Positions 23,540 to 35,651 of a stretch of DNA of 64,000 nt are shown here, in pieces. The first letter of the stretch is position 1. Each line of letters starts with the position of its first letter. The notes under the pieces are model-generated. The model was not told where the DNA came from. It ran no database searches and saw only the letters and a program-made list of their open reading frames with translations. Location of the stretch: the NCBI GenBank assembly GCA_951802195.1, contig OX637627.1:1240001-1304000 (forward strand), read 5' to 3'. Position numbers and translations under genes: made by a program. This DNA comes from Tausonia pullulans (Eukaryota; Basidiomycota; Tremellomycetes; Cystofilobasidiales; Mrakiaceae).

Positions 23540-26311
23540 GGAATGTATTGTGAGAAGAGAGGGTGTAGAAGAGAAAGATAGAATGATGGACGTCGTCTTA
23601 CGCGCCTGCGTTGCGAGAAACATGTCTCAAACGGGGCACTTTCTCCCTGGCTCCATCTACCTATCTCCTACACACCCATTCCTTCTTTTCTATCTTCGCG
23701 ATCTCACCGCCAAATCAAGCAGTGAGCATCTCGTTGTACTCGTTAAACAATGACGGGGGCTTCCACGTGTTCCTGTTATCGGCGTACCCGAGCCACATGA
23801 CGAGGTCAAGGGTTCTGGCCTTGGCCGCGCTCTTTGCGGATGGCGTCGACGAAGTCGATGGGCTTTGGGGGCCAGTCTGGCCTTGGCCCTGAAAGCCATG
23901 GTGGGCGGCCGCAGCCCCGAGGGTCTGAGGATGGGTCTAGGTCAGCACCCTCAAGCGACGGACGAACAACACAGAGAACGGTGATGGGACATCTCCCCCG
24001 AAATGGATAACGCACCAGCAAAGATCCAGCTTCCACCTCCCTCCACCGAGAGCTCAGCGTCGAAGGCCCTCAATATCTCCAGCCGAGACAAGTCGAAGAA
24101 GGTGGGGAAGCTCCTCATTGAGGTCGGCCTTCCCCACGAACGAAACCGTAAATGAGAGTTCATCCATAGTATGTAATAACCCTTGGGGAGAAAACTCGGT
24201 CAGGAGCCTGAAGGAAAGAAGGGAAGGACCTCCAGACCTGTCCACAGACCTCAGTCCTCATCGGCGCGTCGTACATCTCTGCTGTGGACTCGATCTTGAT
24301 GATCCTTGAGGGCGCAGCTGAGCATCCAGGACGTCGAGGGTCAGGCATCCGCTTGCGAAAGCACAGCTTGAGAAACTGAGGATGGATACTGTGAGATACC
24401 ACTGACGGACTACTGCGCTCGACCTTAACATTTGGAGGGACTAAAGGAAGTGGGAGGACGGGCGGGGACCGAGGCCTATCCATCGATGCGGTTCATCTCA
24501 AGCTTAGAGCGATGTCTTGGTCGATCCCGGGCATGACGTTTTGGAGGTCGAGGCGCTCGTAGTAGACCAGAGGCATAAAACAAAGCACATCAAAAGACTC
24601 TCATGAAGCACGTTACGGAAGCTTGCACCCGCAACTTGACTCTTCGCTGGTACTGACTTCGAAGTTTAAGAAGCTAGAGCCAGTTATCGGACTGCGTCAA
24701 GGATAAAAGACAGCAGGGATGGAGTCGACAACACAAATCCGTGTAAATGGACTCATGAGAAGCGATTCAAGGGGGACAGTACCGTACAGAAAGGATCTCC
24801 GGAGCCCTCATGCTTGAAAGATGCAGGCTTCCGGCGGCGAGAGCCTTGTCATATTTCTCAGCTGCTGTAAGAGATCGATGACCATCTCGCTGATAGAAGA
24901 TAGAGCGAAGAAGTTGTCATCGGGACAATGTCAACCTCCATTACATTTCCCGAGTAAGCGGCTCTTTTTCACCTCAGAGTCAGAATGCGAGACCCGACAA
25001 GCTCTCTTCCTGAGATGAGCAACCTGGGAAAGGGTCATAATTCCGGCGAGGAATGAATCTGCCAGTCCGTCAGAAGACTGAGAGGCAATTGAACCGCCTT
25101 GATTGCTTTTCGAGGCGTAGGCGGTGGAACCAAAGAGCAGTAGCGGTAGCTACCGTTGACACTGATGCCTACCTAGGCGGACGAAGTATCTTGGAAGTGT
25201 ACGCTGGACACATCGAGAGCGGAGTCCTGTGACATTGAGGTCAGAGTGAATGGAATGGTGAAAAGCGACGCTGGCATCAGCACAAGGCCTTGTCTCGAGC
25301 CTTCCTTGAGAACTTCGACCTTGCCAGTAGTTTCTCCCTCTGTTTGTCACGATCTCGCGGACTCGCCATCTTGGCTCTGCACTCGGCCACTTCCGCGTCT
25401 GCGCTGCTGCGCATGCGACCTTTCTTTTACCTAACTTGCTTCGGGTATTCTGCGCGGTTCGCTTGTGCAGCATCTTCCTCCCTTGCTCAGCATTCTCTCC
25501 CTCTCACCCCTCCCCATTCATATGCTCGCCTCTGCTCCCTCCCTAGCTAGATCTTTTCTCCTTCCTCCCTCTTGCCGTCTCTCATAGGACATGTCGTTCT
25601 CTATGCTCGGCCCATGAGTTATATGCAAAATAATGATAGATGAGTAGCAAGATTAACCAACGCCAGATTCCCGCCGTTGGTCGCAGGCAAGTTCTTGCAA
25701 GCCACTCCTGCCCAAGGTCACTGGAAAGCGAGCCAAGAAGTTCAGGACGTGTGGAGAGGTGCGTGAGGACTGCCAGAAGCATAACAGCGCATCGGAGCCT
25801 TCTATGAAGCTCTTGATATAGCATCTGAAACTCTCTTTGGACGATCCTTGTGTCCAAGCCAAGTTAGCCTCAAAGCGATGGGAGATTGATCCAGGGGTCT
25901 ATGGACCTCTTCGAAGGCTTGAGGTGGACAAAAAAGTTTCCGAAACGGGCCAGCTGAAGGAGCAGAAGAGACCAAATAGAGCCCGAGATCCTGCTGGCGG
26001 TCCAAATTAGATGATGCTTTGTTCGGCCGACAAGATCCGTCTGAATACTCGCTTAGAGCCGAGTAGGATTTACGAGTGAGATGGCGCACGTGCGCAGCGT
26101 AGGTTTCATATCAGAGCGAGATCACCTAGGCCGATGAATCGCCTCACTGGTTACCTGATCGACCTCTAAATTCTGCGATTTCCATCGCCACAATCTATTG
26201 TTTCTAAGGGAACGAACCAAGAGTGACGCGTCGAAATGAGACGCGAGAGGGAGCGACGTCTCTCCTTCAACCTTCATACAACTCACCCTCCCACCCATCC
26301 TCACATCCACC
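23540..26311. other. Gene-poor stretch with decayed sequences
   Basis: About 2.8 kb of lower GC than its surroundings without an intact gene I can support. The left part (about 23,700-24,870) holds the F-box-like relic described separately. A second, weaker set of protein-like fragments lies on the - strand at about 25,580-26,090 (for example AFEEVHRPLDQSPIALRLTW). The part from about 25,300 to 25,560 is C/T-rich on the + strand. The last 150 bp are the probable SGF29 promoter. Confidence 0.4.
23720..24870 (-). pseudogene. Decayed F-box-like gene
   Basis: Protein-like segments follow one another on the - strand in the order expected of a fungal F-box protein, but in changing frames with stops between them. 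They are MRAPEILSV (near 24,810), SFRNVLHES (near 24,620), FDVLCFMPLVYYERLDLQN (near 24,550), GIDQDIALSL, DELSFTVSFVGKADLNEELP (near 24,150), RPDWPPKPIDFVDAIRKERG (near 23,880) and LDLVMWLGYADNRNTWKPP (near 23,790). Some breaks could be introns, yet at least the step between the last two, a couple of bases apart, is a frameshift. Family assignment to F-box proteins is inference from the Pro-Glu-Ile-Leu and YYERLDL context; no complete domain is present. Confidence 0.4.
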
Positions 26312-27585
26312 ATGAGCCGCAACCGAGGTTCCTCCAGACAGTCTGAAGGTGGTAGCCAAGGTGAGCGAGCGATCCGGCTTCTCTCTCTGCAGACCATTCA
26401 CTCACTCGCGTGCACCCTCAGAGTCCCAGCTCTGGGCCCAAGTCGTCTCGGCGCTCAAACCGGTTCCCAAGGACCAGGATCGACTCGCTCACGTCCGCTT
26501 CTCGCGGCTCATGTCCGACGGCACAAACGAAGGCGAGGAGTACGTCGCGATGCGTGAGCGGACGCTTACCCAGCTCGACGAGGAGGAGCGCGCGTTGAAG
26601 CGCGACATCGAGTAGGTGCCCTTCCTCTGTTCTTTGCGTCAAATGACACTGATGGTGGAAGCGTTTGCAGAGCATTCGAAAAGGCCCAGGAGAAGTTGCA
26701 GATCCTCATCGCCCTCCGAGCGGTCTCGCCACCAAACCCGACAAGCCAGCCTCTCCCTCCGACGTCTATCCCGACGCGACTCAAGATCAAGTCGGACCCG
26801 TCCGCGTCGCCTTCGTCGGCCGCCCGTTCGCCCTCCCAGCCGCGGTCTTCTCCCGCACCAGTGACGCCTGGATCGTCCCAGACGTCCATCGGGAAGGAGT
26901 CGAAAGCATCCGCAGGCGTGTCTGGCGGCAGTGGTGGAAGCGCAGTGATCGGCGCGGGTGGGGTTCGCAACAAGGCGGTGGGCCTGGCGGCGCAGCTGCC
27001 CTTGACGGATGGGAGGAGGGTCGCGTTCAAGGCGCCGACAAAGCCAGGGGAGAACCCACCGGGCCCAGGGGAAGGCTGGATATTGACAGTCGTCAAACGG
27101 TGTCTCAATGCCGAGAAGCACAAGTGGGTATCGTCGCTGTCAGGTCGATTCGACGGCCAAGAAAGGAGCTCGACGGTCTGATCAACTTGCCCTCCCAGAT
27201 ACGAGGTTATTGATACAGACGAAGACCCTCCGGCGTGAGTGTTCATTCTCGTTCCCCGCAGCACGCGCGTTGTCGAGATCGCCAGCTGACACTTCCTCTG
27301 CTTCACAGCACCTACATTACCAAGCTCTCCAACCTTATCCCCCTCCCAGACAAGTACGCCGATCCTTCGCACCCGTCTCACCCTGCCCGGTACGACTCCC
27401 GGCCAGCTGGCTCTACGGTCCTTGCTCTGTACCCGGGGACATCGACTTTCTACAAGGCGACCGTCATTTCGCGGGACAAGTCGAAGGCTGCTGGAGAAGG
27501 CAAGTACAACGTTAAGTTCGAGGATGACGACGATCAGGTGCACAGCTTGGAAGTTGGAGAGGTGGCTGAGTGGCCGGGCAAGTGA
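26312..27585 (+). CDS. SGF29: SAGA-associated factor 29 (Sgf29)
   Basis: Sgf29 is the histone H3K4me2/3 reader of the SAGA acetyltransferase complex through a C-terminal double Tudor domain. N-terminal exon: MSRNRGSSRQSEGGSQ, then a helical part with LWAQVVSALKPVPKDQDRLA and REALKRD-like coiled coil (QLDEEERALKRDIE, AFEKAQEKLQILIALR). A Ser/Pro linker follows. The Tudor region begins near WILTVVKRCLNAEKHK, goes on with YEVIDTDEDPPATYI, LSNLIPLPDKYADPSHPSHP and the diagnostic STVLALYPGTSTFYKATVIS, and ends KYNVKFEDDDDQVHSLEVGE. One exon is only about 36 nt. Length near 330 residues fits the family. The start ATG follows ACC, a good context. Confidence 0.93.
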
Positions 27586-27703
27586 GAGTGGGAAGAGCCC
27601 TCACATGTGTTTGTTTGTGTTGATGCTTGTGCGACGACCATGCTATGACCTGTATTAACGACGATACATATTATAAGACGTGTAGAGCAAACCGTTCAGC
27701 TGC

Positions 27704-29505
27704 CTAGTACCCGAGCATCTTCCAGATCCAACTGCCATACACCCGATTGACCCTTGTCTCGGGGGCCTCCATCTGCTCCCTCTCGCCCTTCCAAGCCGGC
27801 GCCGACGCCTCCTTTCCACCACCTTCCCCGCCCGCTGCAGCAGTCCTCTCCTGAGCAAGAGGTACCTCCATTGTTGACGCAATTGCCAACAGCAGCGATA
27901 ATGATAAATCATCCGCCGCCGATACGGAGATTGGTCTCGCCTCCGCGAGCCTTGTGATCTGCGAGGGCGAGAGCTTGCGGAGGAGTGAGGCCGAGGACGC
28001 TTGTGGTTGCTCTTCGGACTGGTCATCCGGCGTTGCGGTTGTTATTGGGAGAGCGACGTTAGCTTGGAGTCTCGGGGAGAGAAATAGTGTTGTGGGTGAG
28101 GGAGTGGGGTCAGTGGCGACGGAGTCGGTTGGAGAGGGCGAGAGGAAATTGAGATGGAGCGAAGGAGGGGGGAGGGGCGGGAGGGGCTTGGTGTGCTGGT
28201 CATTGTTGCTGGCGAGCACGATGGGGAGATGAGGTGGAGAGGGTGTAGAGGGCGGCGAGGCTGGAATGGGAAGAGGGGATGGAGAGGCGATAGTGGTGAA
28301 GACGGCGATGGGGGCTGAGGTTGGCGGGGTGGCCGTTTCCCCCTTGACGTTTCGAACGACTGTTTCGGGCATCGGTGTTTCAACGGGTGCAGTGGTGTCA
28401 AGAACCTCTGGAGATGCGAATACGGCTCGCGGAGCGCAGAGCGGAGAGTCGTCAGGTCCCAGAGCAAGCGAGAGGAGCGGCGGGCTGTTGATAGACGAGG
28501 AGTCCGTCGTCAGAGGTGTCGAGGGGAACGACGGGCCGACCGAGGAAGCCAGTGAGGGCGAGGAGGCGGAGCTGACGAGAAGTGGCGATGGCGAGGACGG
28601 AGAGGGCGGGGGAGCCATTTGAGCGATGGGAGTCGGAAGGGAAACAGCGGCGATGACCAGAGGAGATGGCGAGCAAGGTGGCGGTGATGGAAGAGCTGCG
28701 GCCGTCGCAGATGGCGCCGGAGTAGCAAGGGGAGACGGAGGAGGCGAAATCGAGCGTTCATCGACTTGATGCTGCGTGTCAACGATGATAGACGGCGACA
28801 TGCCCTGCACTGGTGCTGCGGTCGTTGACGGCGAGGGTTTCAGAGCAAGAAGCATAGGTGCGGCAGCCACAAGCTCCATCTCTGGCTCTTCGTCGTCCGG
28901 ACCAGGGGGCGCCATGATCTCCTCCATAACAGTACCGATGGCCTGGAGAAGGTATGTCCCAAATCAGCACGCTGGAGAACCACAGAATGGAGCAAATGGG
29001 TGCCCACCTCGACGGTTACTCCGAGTCGGAACAAGACGGCCATCATGCTGAGCATGCCGCTCCGGAACGCTGAGTCCATCGCGAGACGAGCGACGGCCAT
29101 CCGACCGGGCTGGTGGCCAATTTTGAGGCTAATACCTGGTGTCCGCCGTTGCATGATGATTGTCGTCAGCGCACGGAGCGAGCGTCTATCGCCGGCTCAT
29201 GCGGTGAGAGCTGACCCCTCCTCTGGGCGATCCGGGCCAGGTAAAGCAGGAGCGAGTTGGACTCGTCGTCGGCCTCGAGCAGCCGCATCGTCGGATTCGC
29301 CTGCGTCTTGGCGGTGAAGGCTGGTGCAGAGAAAAACAGAACGAGAGGAAGGTAGCGAGGAGGAGTATGGGCGCGTGAATTACACGGCTGAGGGGAGGGA
29401 GGGGAGGGAAGACGACGACAAACCGACGTTGAGGGCCTCTTGATGGGCCAACCAGCCTCGACTGGGGGGCGGGGGGACATCGTCGCGAGCGCGAGTTTTG
29501 CCCAT
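27704..29505 (-). CDS. Unknown protein, helical N-terminal domain and Pro/Ser-rich tail
   Basis: I do not recognise this family. Reading the - strand from ATG 29505: MGKTRARDDVPPPPSRGWLA, HQEALNV, then AFTAKTQANPTMRLLEADDE, SNSLLLYLARIAQRRG, ISLKIGHQPGRMAVARLAMD, SAFRSGMLSMMAVLFRLGVT, VEAIGTVMEEIMAPPGPDDE. This part of roughly 110 residues is regular, amphipathic and split by three phase-consistent introns, so it is under coding constraint. The remainder, about 380 residues, is Pro/Ser/Ala/Thr-rich with many SPSP and PPSP steps and ends RVNRVYGSWIWKMLGY. No signal peptide or membrane segment. It is convergent with SGF29 (118 bp apart) and divergent from the large disordered protein gene. Confidence 0.65.
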
Positions 29506-30206
29506 CGGATAACAAGAGCTAGCGGTGGGTTGTGGTGGTGGTTGGGGCGTACATTGTCCTCCCCTGTGGCTCGTCCGACCGCTGGGGAGAACGCGGGCTC
29601 GGCTCCCGACAAGGTAGGTCGTCCGACAGACAGGGGATCGGAGAGAGGGAGGGAGCTGAACGAGGGACTGCCGGCCGGCCGGGTCCTGAGCGCGTGCGCC
29701 ACGTCATCTTTGAGTCATCTTTGAGCCATCTGGAAGAGGGTTGACATCCTTTGGGTAACTGACACGCGTCTGCAAAACGTGAAACGAGAGAGATCGGTGT
29801 ATGTGGCGAACTGCGGAGGACAGAGACGTGGCGAAGACGCGAACCAAGCGGGCTGGGCCGAGAGACGCGTCGAGCTCGGGACAACGCGTCTCACATTCTT
29901 GTCTCAACCTTCAACCTCCACCACGCCTCGCCACCATCGTCATCGCACTCACTTCTGGTGGACTTCGATTCGTCTTGGCTTGAGAGACTGGATCGATATC
30001 AAACACCGGCCTTCATCTCCAAACAAGGCCCCGCTCTCTACGCCACCGGCCTCGACCTCCACCTCGGCCTGCCTCTCGGCTCACCCACTCCCTCCCTTCG
30101 TGTCTTCTCCGTGCCTTGACCTTGACCTCTCGCCTCCACTGTGAGTCTCGGCTTTTCATCCCGCAGGACAATTGCTACAGTCTCATCTTCTTCTTCCCAA
30201 TCCAGC
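29506..30206. promoter_or_regulatory. Divergent promoter region, unknown protein / large disordered protein
   Basis: About 700 bp between divergent starts. The segment 29,880-30,200 is pyrimidine-rich on the + strand. An open frame runs into the + gene from a GTG at 30141, but no ATG lies in frame before 30207. No specific binding site is recognised. Confidence 0.4.
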
Positions 30207-33200
30207 ATGGCTCCTCCGATCGTTTTCAAGCCAGACGCACCCGCCGGGGCTTCCACTTCCACTCCCTCGTCGTCCGCCTTCCCCTTGTCCAAAGTAGTCT
30301 CATCCAAGCCTCGCATTTCTACACCACCAATCTCATCCACAGATCCATACTCCTCTTCCGTGATCTCCGCCTCGGCCAAAATCGCTGACCGCAAGGCCCA
30401 CCACGCCAAGAAGCAAGCGACGCTCCACAACAGCTTCTCCAAGCAGGTCACTAGGTCCACCTCCCCACTAGCCGTACCAACCACCTCTGATAGCGGTGCT
30501 AGAGGGACAAGGGCCAAAGGCAAGAGTCGCGAAATCGAGGGAGACAGTCCCTCGGTGGGCAAAGGCGCGTCGGGACACCCGGCCACCGCCTCGCGTGCAC
30601 TTGATGGGTCGGTGGTGAATCTGACGACAAAGGCGACGGCGATGACGCCGGGTCGCTTCGAGGTTCCAGCGAGCTTCTCGGGCTCGACGAAGCAACCGAT
30701 CTTCTCAACTCCTCCCGGCGGTCGAGGAGGAGGCCAAACTTCGCGCCCGACATCGGTCTCGTCCGGGCAGTGGCGACGGCCGCCCGAACATTTAATGACA
30801 ACAATTGACCTCGCCAACGACGACATGGATGAGGTAGAAGCCAAGCTCGAGTACACCGACTCAGACTCTGGTTCGTTCGACCCAGAGCGGATTCGTCAAC
30901 GCAGCGCTCTCAAGAGGCGGAAGCTCAAGCGGGACGTGGCTAGCGCCTTGCGCAGCGGGACGGCGACGCCGGCAACAGTCTCGAGGGCGCTCTCACCACC
31001 TCCATCGGCTCAACCGGGGACCCGTCTGAGACGAAGCTTGAGCGCTCATCTTCCGATCCACGAGCCGTCGCCGACCCCGGAGCCCGAGGCCTTCGCCGCC
31101 GCCTCGAAGGAGGAGGAGCTGGAGGAGATGTTCGCGCTCTCGCCCTCTTTTCCTCCAAATAACGACAATCTTTCAAGCGACGACACCTCTCAGGCGTACG
31201 AGAACGCTCCTCGCAGCATGGTCTCTCCGACAGAAAGTCTCCGCCCGTTCGTAGAAGGCTATATCCCGGGCCCGCCGCGGCCCAAATCCACCTACCAGAA
31301 AGCGGTGGAGCGGCACAATCGGGAAAGGGACGAGGCGACGAAGCTCAAGGATCTTCGTCGGCCTCAGAACCCTTGGGAGACCAACGAGGCGTACGCTCGG
31401 CGGCAGGCGGAGCTCGCTGAGTACGAGGAGGCGTTGGCTCGGGCAAAGCGGGCAGAGCAGTTCCCTCCGGTCCGGACGCACAAGCGGAAGGCAACCATCG
31501 AGCTTGAGACGCCCGAAGGCTCGGAGGAGGCACCGGAGGAGGCCCAGCAGCAGCATCCGTCTCACTCTAGTGCCTCGTCCAGGAGTATTGTTGAGGTCTC
31601 GCCTGGTTCTTCACCGGACGATTCGCACCTGCTCCCCTCGCCACACCCTCAGCCACGGAAGGTTTCGGCAACTGGCTCCTCTCAGCAGAAGCCCAGTCAA
31701 GCGCCTCCCTCGCAGCGAGAGCCGCCGCACTCTGTCGATCCGTACTCCTTCTACGACGCTCCTCGATCCTACGGCAACCCAACAGAGTCTCAACAGGAGC
31801 AACAGTCGTTCGTATATCCGCAGACGCAGCAATCGGTTGTGGACCAGTTCTATAGCATCAATCCATACCACCCTGCGCCCTTCCAGAACCTTCCTCCTGC
31901 GCTCTCAGACGTCCTTCCGCTGAACCCGCCGATAGGGACTCCCCCGGAGAGCCACACGGGCTGGGACGGGGAGGAGACATTCCCTGTGCACGAGACTCCC
32001 ATCGCGCCATTTGGGGACACTCTCGATTGGGAGGCGTACGAGTCGGCCAGGCGGCAACAACAACAACAGCATCTGCAGCCTGCCTCACGCTCCCATCCGG
32101 CGCGCCTTGCAGCTGGTTCTGATCGCCCCTCCGCGTCCTCTCAGGGCTCTTCCTCTCAGACGCTCCCCCCTGTCATGTCATCGAATCCTGGGTCGTCGTC
32201 TCAGGCCGGCACTCACCAAACCGCCGACGAGGATACGTCGCAGCCTCATTCTCGCGCTCGCCAGCCGAGAATTCTCGTCGAGGCCACGCCATCGCCGACG
32301 TCGGCTGGCAGTGGGAGAACGTTCAGACAAACTATCCGGATCTTGGGTTCGTCAAGCGAGGCGCAGACAGAGGATAGGCTCAAGGCGGGGGTCAACGACG
32401 ATGCCGACGAGCCTCGTCCGTATCGGGGGAGAGTCCTTGTTCAGGAGACACAAGGGTTGCCGATGAAGAGCCTGCGATGCACCACGGACGGATCGGCCTA
32501 CGAAGGGTCGTTCATGCCTGAGACTCTGTGTGGTGGGGCAGAGAGTCAAATGAGACTGAGTCAGACGGTGCGGAAGATCTCTCCAAGTCACTGCCCATTC
32601 TCCTTTGCTGTCTTTCTCTGATTGACTTATCTTCCTTTTTTTTCTTTTACAGAGGCCCCTCCTCGAGATTCAGCAGCTCAAACCTATTAAGGAGGCCTCG
32701 CCATTGAACGCCAGCCCGGAACGGATGAGTCAGAAACAGCGCATGTTGGAGGAGGACCACTTGGTGAGCCACTGACAATCTTCACGATCAGCTTTTTTTT
32801 CCCGCTGACCGAGTCGCATCCTAGCGACCCCAAATTGACTTCTCGCTTCGTCGCAACAAAACGGCCTTTGGCCCGACCTCGCCCTTCCGGGCCGGCGACA
32901 GCAGCAAAGGCAGGGGCAACAGTCGCAGGTCGCCCTTTCTGCCACGGTCCCCATCCAAGGGCATCGACACGTCCCCCCACAAGGCGTCGCCTCTACGAGC
33001 TCAGATACTCTCTGCCGGAGACGACCAAGCGATGGCGATGGACCTAGTCGACGTCGACAACGACGAGGGCGACCAGCTGCCTCCCCTTCCGCCACCGCGG
33101 CACGTTCCCTCAGTCCCAACCATCATCGGCCCCGTTAGTCCCGCCGTACCTCGCGTTCTCTTCAAAAGCCCAGAAGTCACATCCTCGGCGGATGTGACGC

Positions 33201-35099
33201 CCAAGACCGCTCTCCAGAGCAGCGGTGTCAGAGCTCCAGTCACCTCGGGCTCCCCCTCAACGCCCAAGTCAGCCATCCAGGGCTCGTCTCGTCGCCCTAG
33301 GAGATCCCTAGGATCCTGGAAAACGATTGATCCGGCCTTGGGCCAGCTGTCTGCCGTCGGAGGAGCCCTAACTGTCGCTTTCGCCACCATGACGAATGAC
33401 CGCACCAGAACGAGCTCCAGCAGCAGCGGTGCTGGCGAGGAGGGCTCCGGTTCCGGAGGTTACGCCAATGAAAAAACCCAGAGTCTGGACGACGAAGAAG
33501 GAGATGATGGCTCCGGTTCCTACCACCCTTCCAAGATCGCCGCCGTCCAGGCTCGCAAGCGGCGCGAGGCAGTGGCCAAGCTGTCGCAAGCGAGGTTATC
33601 TCAGTTCGCGTTTACGAGAGCGCGACAGCCAAGGGAGGTGGATACAAGTGGAAGGCTCGATGGGGAGCTTGATGAGTTGAGTGAGGAGGAGCTTGAGGGA
33701 GAGGGGAACGTGCAGGTTGTGGAGTCGAGTCAAACGCAGTGGCTTGAGCTCAAGCCGATGGTGAGGTCGGACTTGAGAAAGGTCCCGAGCCCCCCGAGGC
33801 ATCAGGTCATCGTCGATGCGACGTCGCGGTTGCCGGAGGCGCGGAGGCGGCGGTTTGAGCGGCAGCAGAGGCAGCAGCAGACGAGCGTTCTTACGGTGAC
33901 ATCGTCATCGTCTGGGCACGACCCGTCGTCAACCTCAGAGCTCACACCGCTGCCGGAGGAGATGGAGGAAGATGACTCAACCCGGTCGTCATCAATCTCG
34001 CCTCCTCCAGGAGAGACACAGTTCCAAGAAGCGCAGGTCTCTCCTGCATTGGACGAGCCGATGGACGAGGACGAGGACGAGGACGACAGCGACGATGATG
34101 ACAAGCTGGTGATCCCCAACTCGCAGCCGCCGACACCGGCCTCTTCTCGCATTGCAGCGTGGTTCACCACAGGGGCGGACCCACCGCTGAAGTTCTTCCG
34201 GCAGCTCGCCGCGGAGCGCGCTGAGCAGGGAAAGAAGGAGTTTGCTGAGTGGCGAAGGAAGAAGAAAGAGCAGGAGAAAGAGGAGGAGAGGCGCCAAAGG
34301 CTCAGGATGGAGGTTGATGGTGAGCTAAAGCTGTTCTTCATATCGTCTCTCTGATTTGAGAACTGATGCATTGCTCTCCACATACTTAGACGGTTCGGAC
34401 GAGGAGACTCAGCCATTGCCGTACGCCCACCCGTTTCTCGTGCGCGACGCCTCGGCGGAGCCCTTAGAGGACTTGGGCCCTCCATCAGTGTCCCTCAGTC
34501 GACCCGCAATCCAGTTGTCCGCTCGTGGCCACGATTTAATCGTCATCTCCGATAACGAGGGCGGCAATCGCATCGCCGAGGAGTCCGACGAGGACTCGTT
34601 TGTCCCGTCATCGCAGACGCAGCTGCTCTTCCCGCTCTCTCACAGTGATCGCCGCCGCCCTCGGTCGTCCTCGTCGCCTGCGACCGTCGAGGAGGAGGAA
34701 GAGCCTATGGAGGGGCAAGAGAACATGTTATCTGCTGGCCCGGCTGCTTCGCCGACCAAACTAGCGCCGCTGTCGACTGATGCGAACGTGATCGTGGTGG
34801 ACGACCCCAACAACAATGATGATCCAGACCGGACGATCGTCGTACCTTCCCACGGTGGCGTTAGCAGTCCCTCCTGCTCGGCCATCTCCTCCTCCACCCA
34901 TGACGAAGGGTCAGACCTTCCTCCAAGACATCGCAACAGACAACTGCTCTCCCGGCGCCTGTCGGACTCTGGGTCGGGCGTCGAGGCGGGATACCTGAGC
35001 GCATCGCAGTCCACGGTCGAGCGCAACTTTGCGCCGGTGTGGACGCCGTCGTCGTCATCGTCGACTGGAAGTGTTGAAGGCATGGGGGAAAGTCTGTAG
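30207..35099 (+). CDS. Very large, mostly disordered protein with SUMO-interaction-like and SQ/TQ motifs
   Basis: About 1,500 to 1,600 residues from the first in-frame ATG. Introns lie near 32,572-32,652, 32,764-32,824 and 34,321-34,389. No globular domain is recognised. Composition is Ser/Pro/Glu/Gln-rich with basic helical patches (ALKRRKLKRDVASAL; TYQKAVERHNRERDEATKLK; KKEFAEWRRKKKEQEKEEER). Hydrophobic-acidic patches resembling SUMO-interaction motifs recur: MTTIDLANDDMDE (near 30,795), DLIVISDNEGG (near 34,530), NVIVVDDPNN (near 34,785). The pieces VVESSQTQWLELKP (near 33,720) and VPSSQTQLLFPL (near 34,600) share an SSQTQ core. Such features are common in nuclear scaffold proteins of DNA repair or chromatin, but that is only inference. 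Neighbour CDC14 lies 550 bp downstream. Confidence 0.7.
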
Positions 35100-35651
35100 G
35101 AAGCTCGCATGAGATGATGATGTCTGGTGTTCGTGCGTCCGCGTACATCCAGTCTGTCTATTTCTCTGAAATCTTGAATTGCCTACTCTTCATTCCGCTG
35201 CGTTCCCTTCGTACTGGCGGGTTCCTCCCCGAGACAGTTCGACTTGCCTTGCGACCATGCAGATGTTTGCGAGCAGACCCTCGAACCGAACGACGCGTCC
35301 ATCTCGGCCTCAGAAGCGCGACGCGTGGTGCTGCGCAGGCGAGGTTGCTTTCCGCCTCGCGCCAGGCATGAGAGGGCGCCCGACGAGCGAGGCCCGCCCG
35401 GCTAAGAGCCAGGCGACGTTTCATCCAACTGGCCCCCTTCTCCGACGTCCCCCATCCTTCTTTCTCTTCGGCTCACCCACCCAGCTCTCCTCGTTCACGC
35501 CATCTGCACCCCGCTCGCGAGACCCGCGCCACCCATCCCTCATCCTTTGTCCTCAGAGGGAGCCCGACGTCGCCCGCTGCCCACCCCTAGCGAGACGTCA
35601 CCCAACCTTCCCCTCCTCCCCCATCCACCCGACACCTAGGCTTCCTCAACC
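35100..35651. promoter_or_regulatory. Intergenic region and CDC14 promoter/leader
   Basis: About 550 bp between genes on the same strand. From about 35,420 to 35,650 the + strand is strongly C/T-rich with CCC-rich blocks up to the ATG at 35652. No supported ORF. Confidence 0.4.

Noticed and set aside
30038-30856. 272-codon open frame on the - strand
   Set aside because: Antisense shadow of the large disordered protein; GC-rich third positions keep the frame open by chance.
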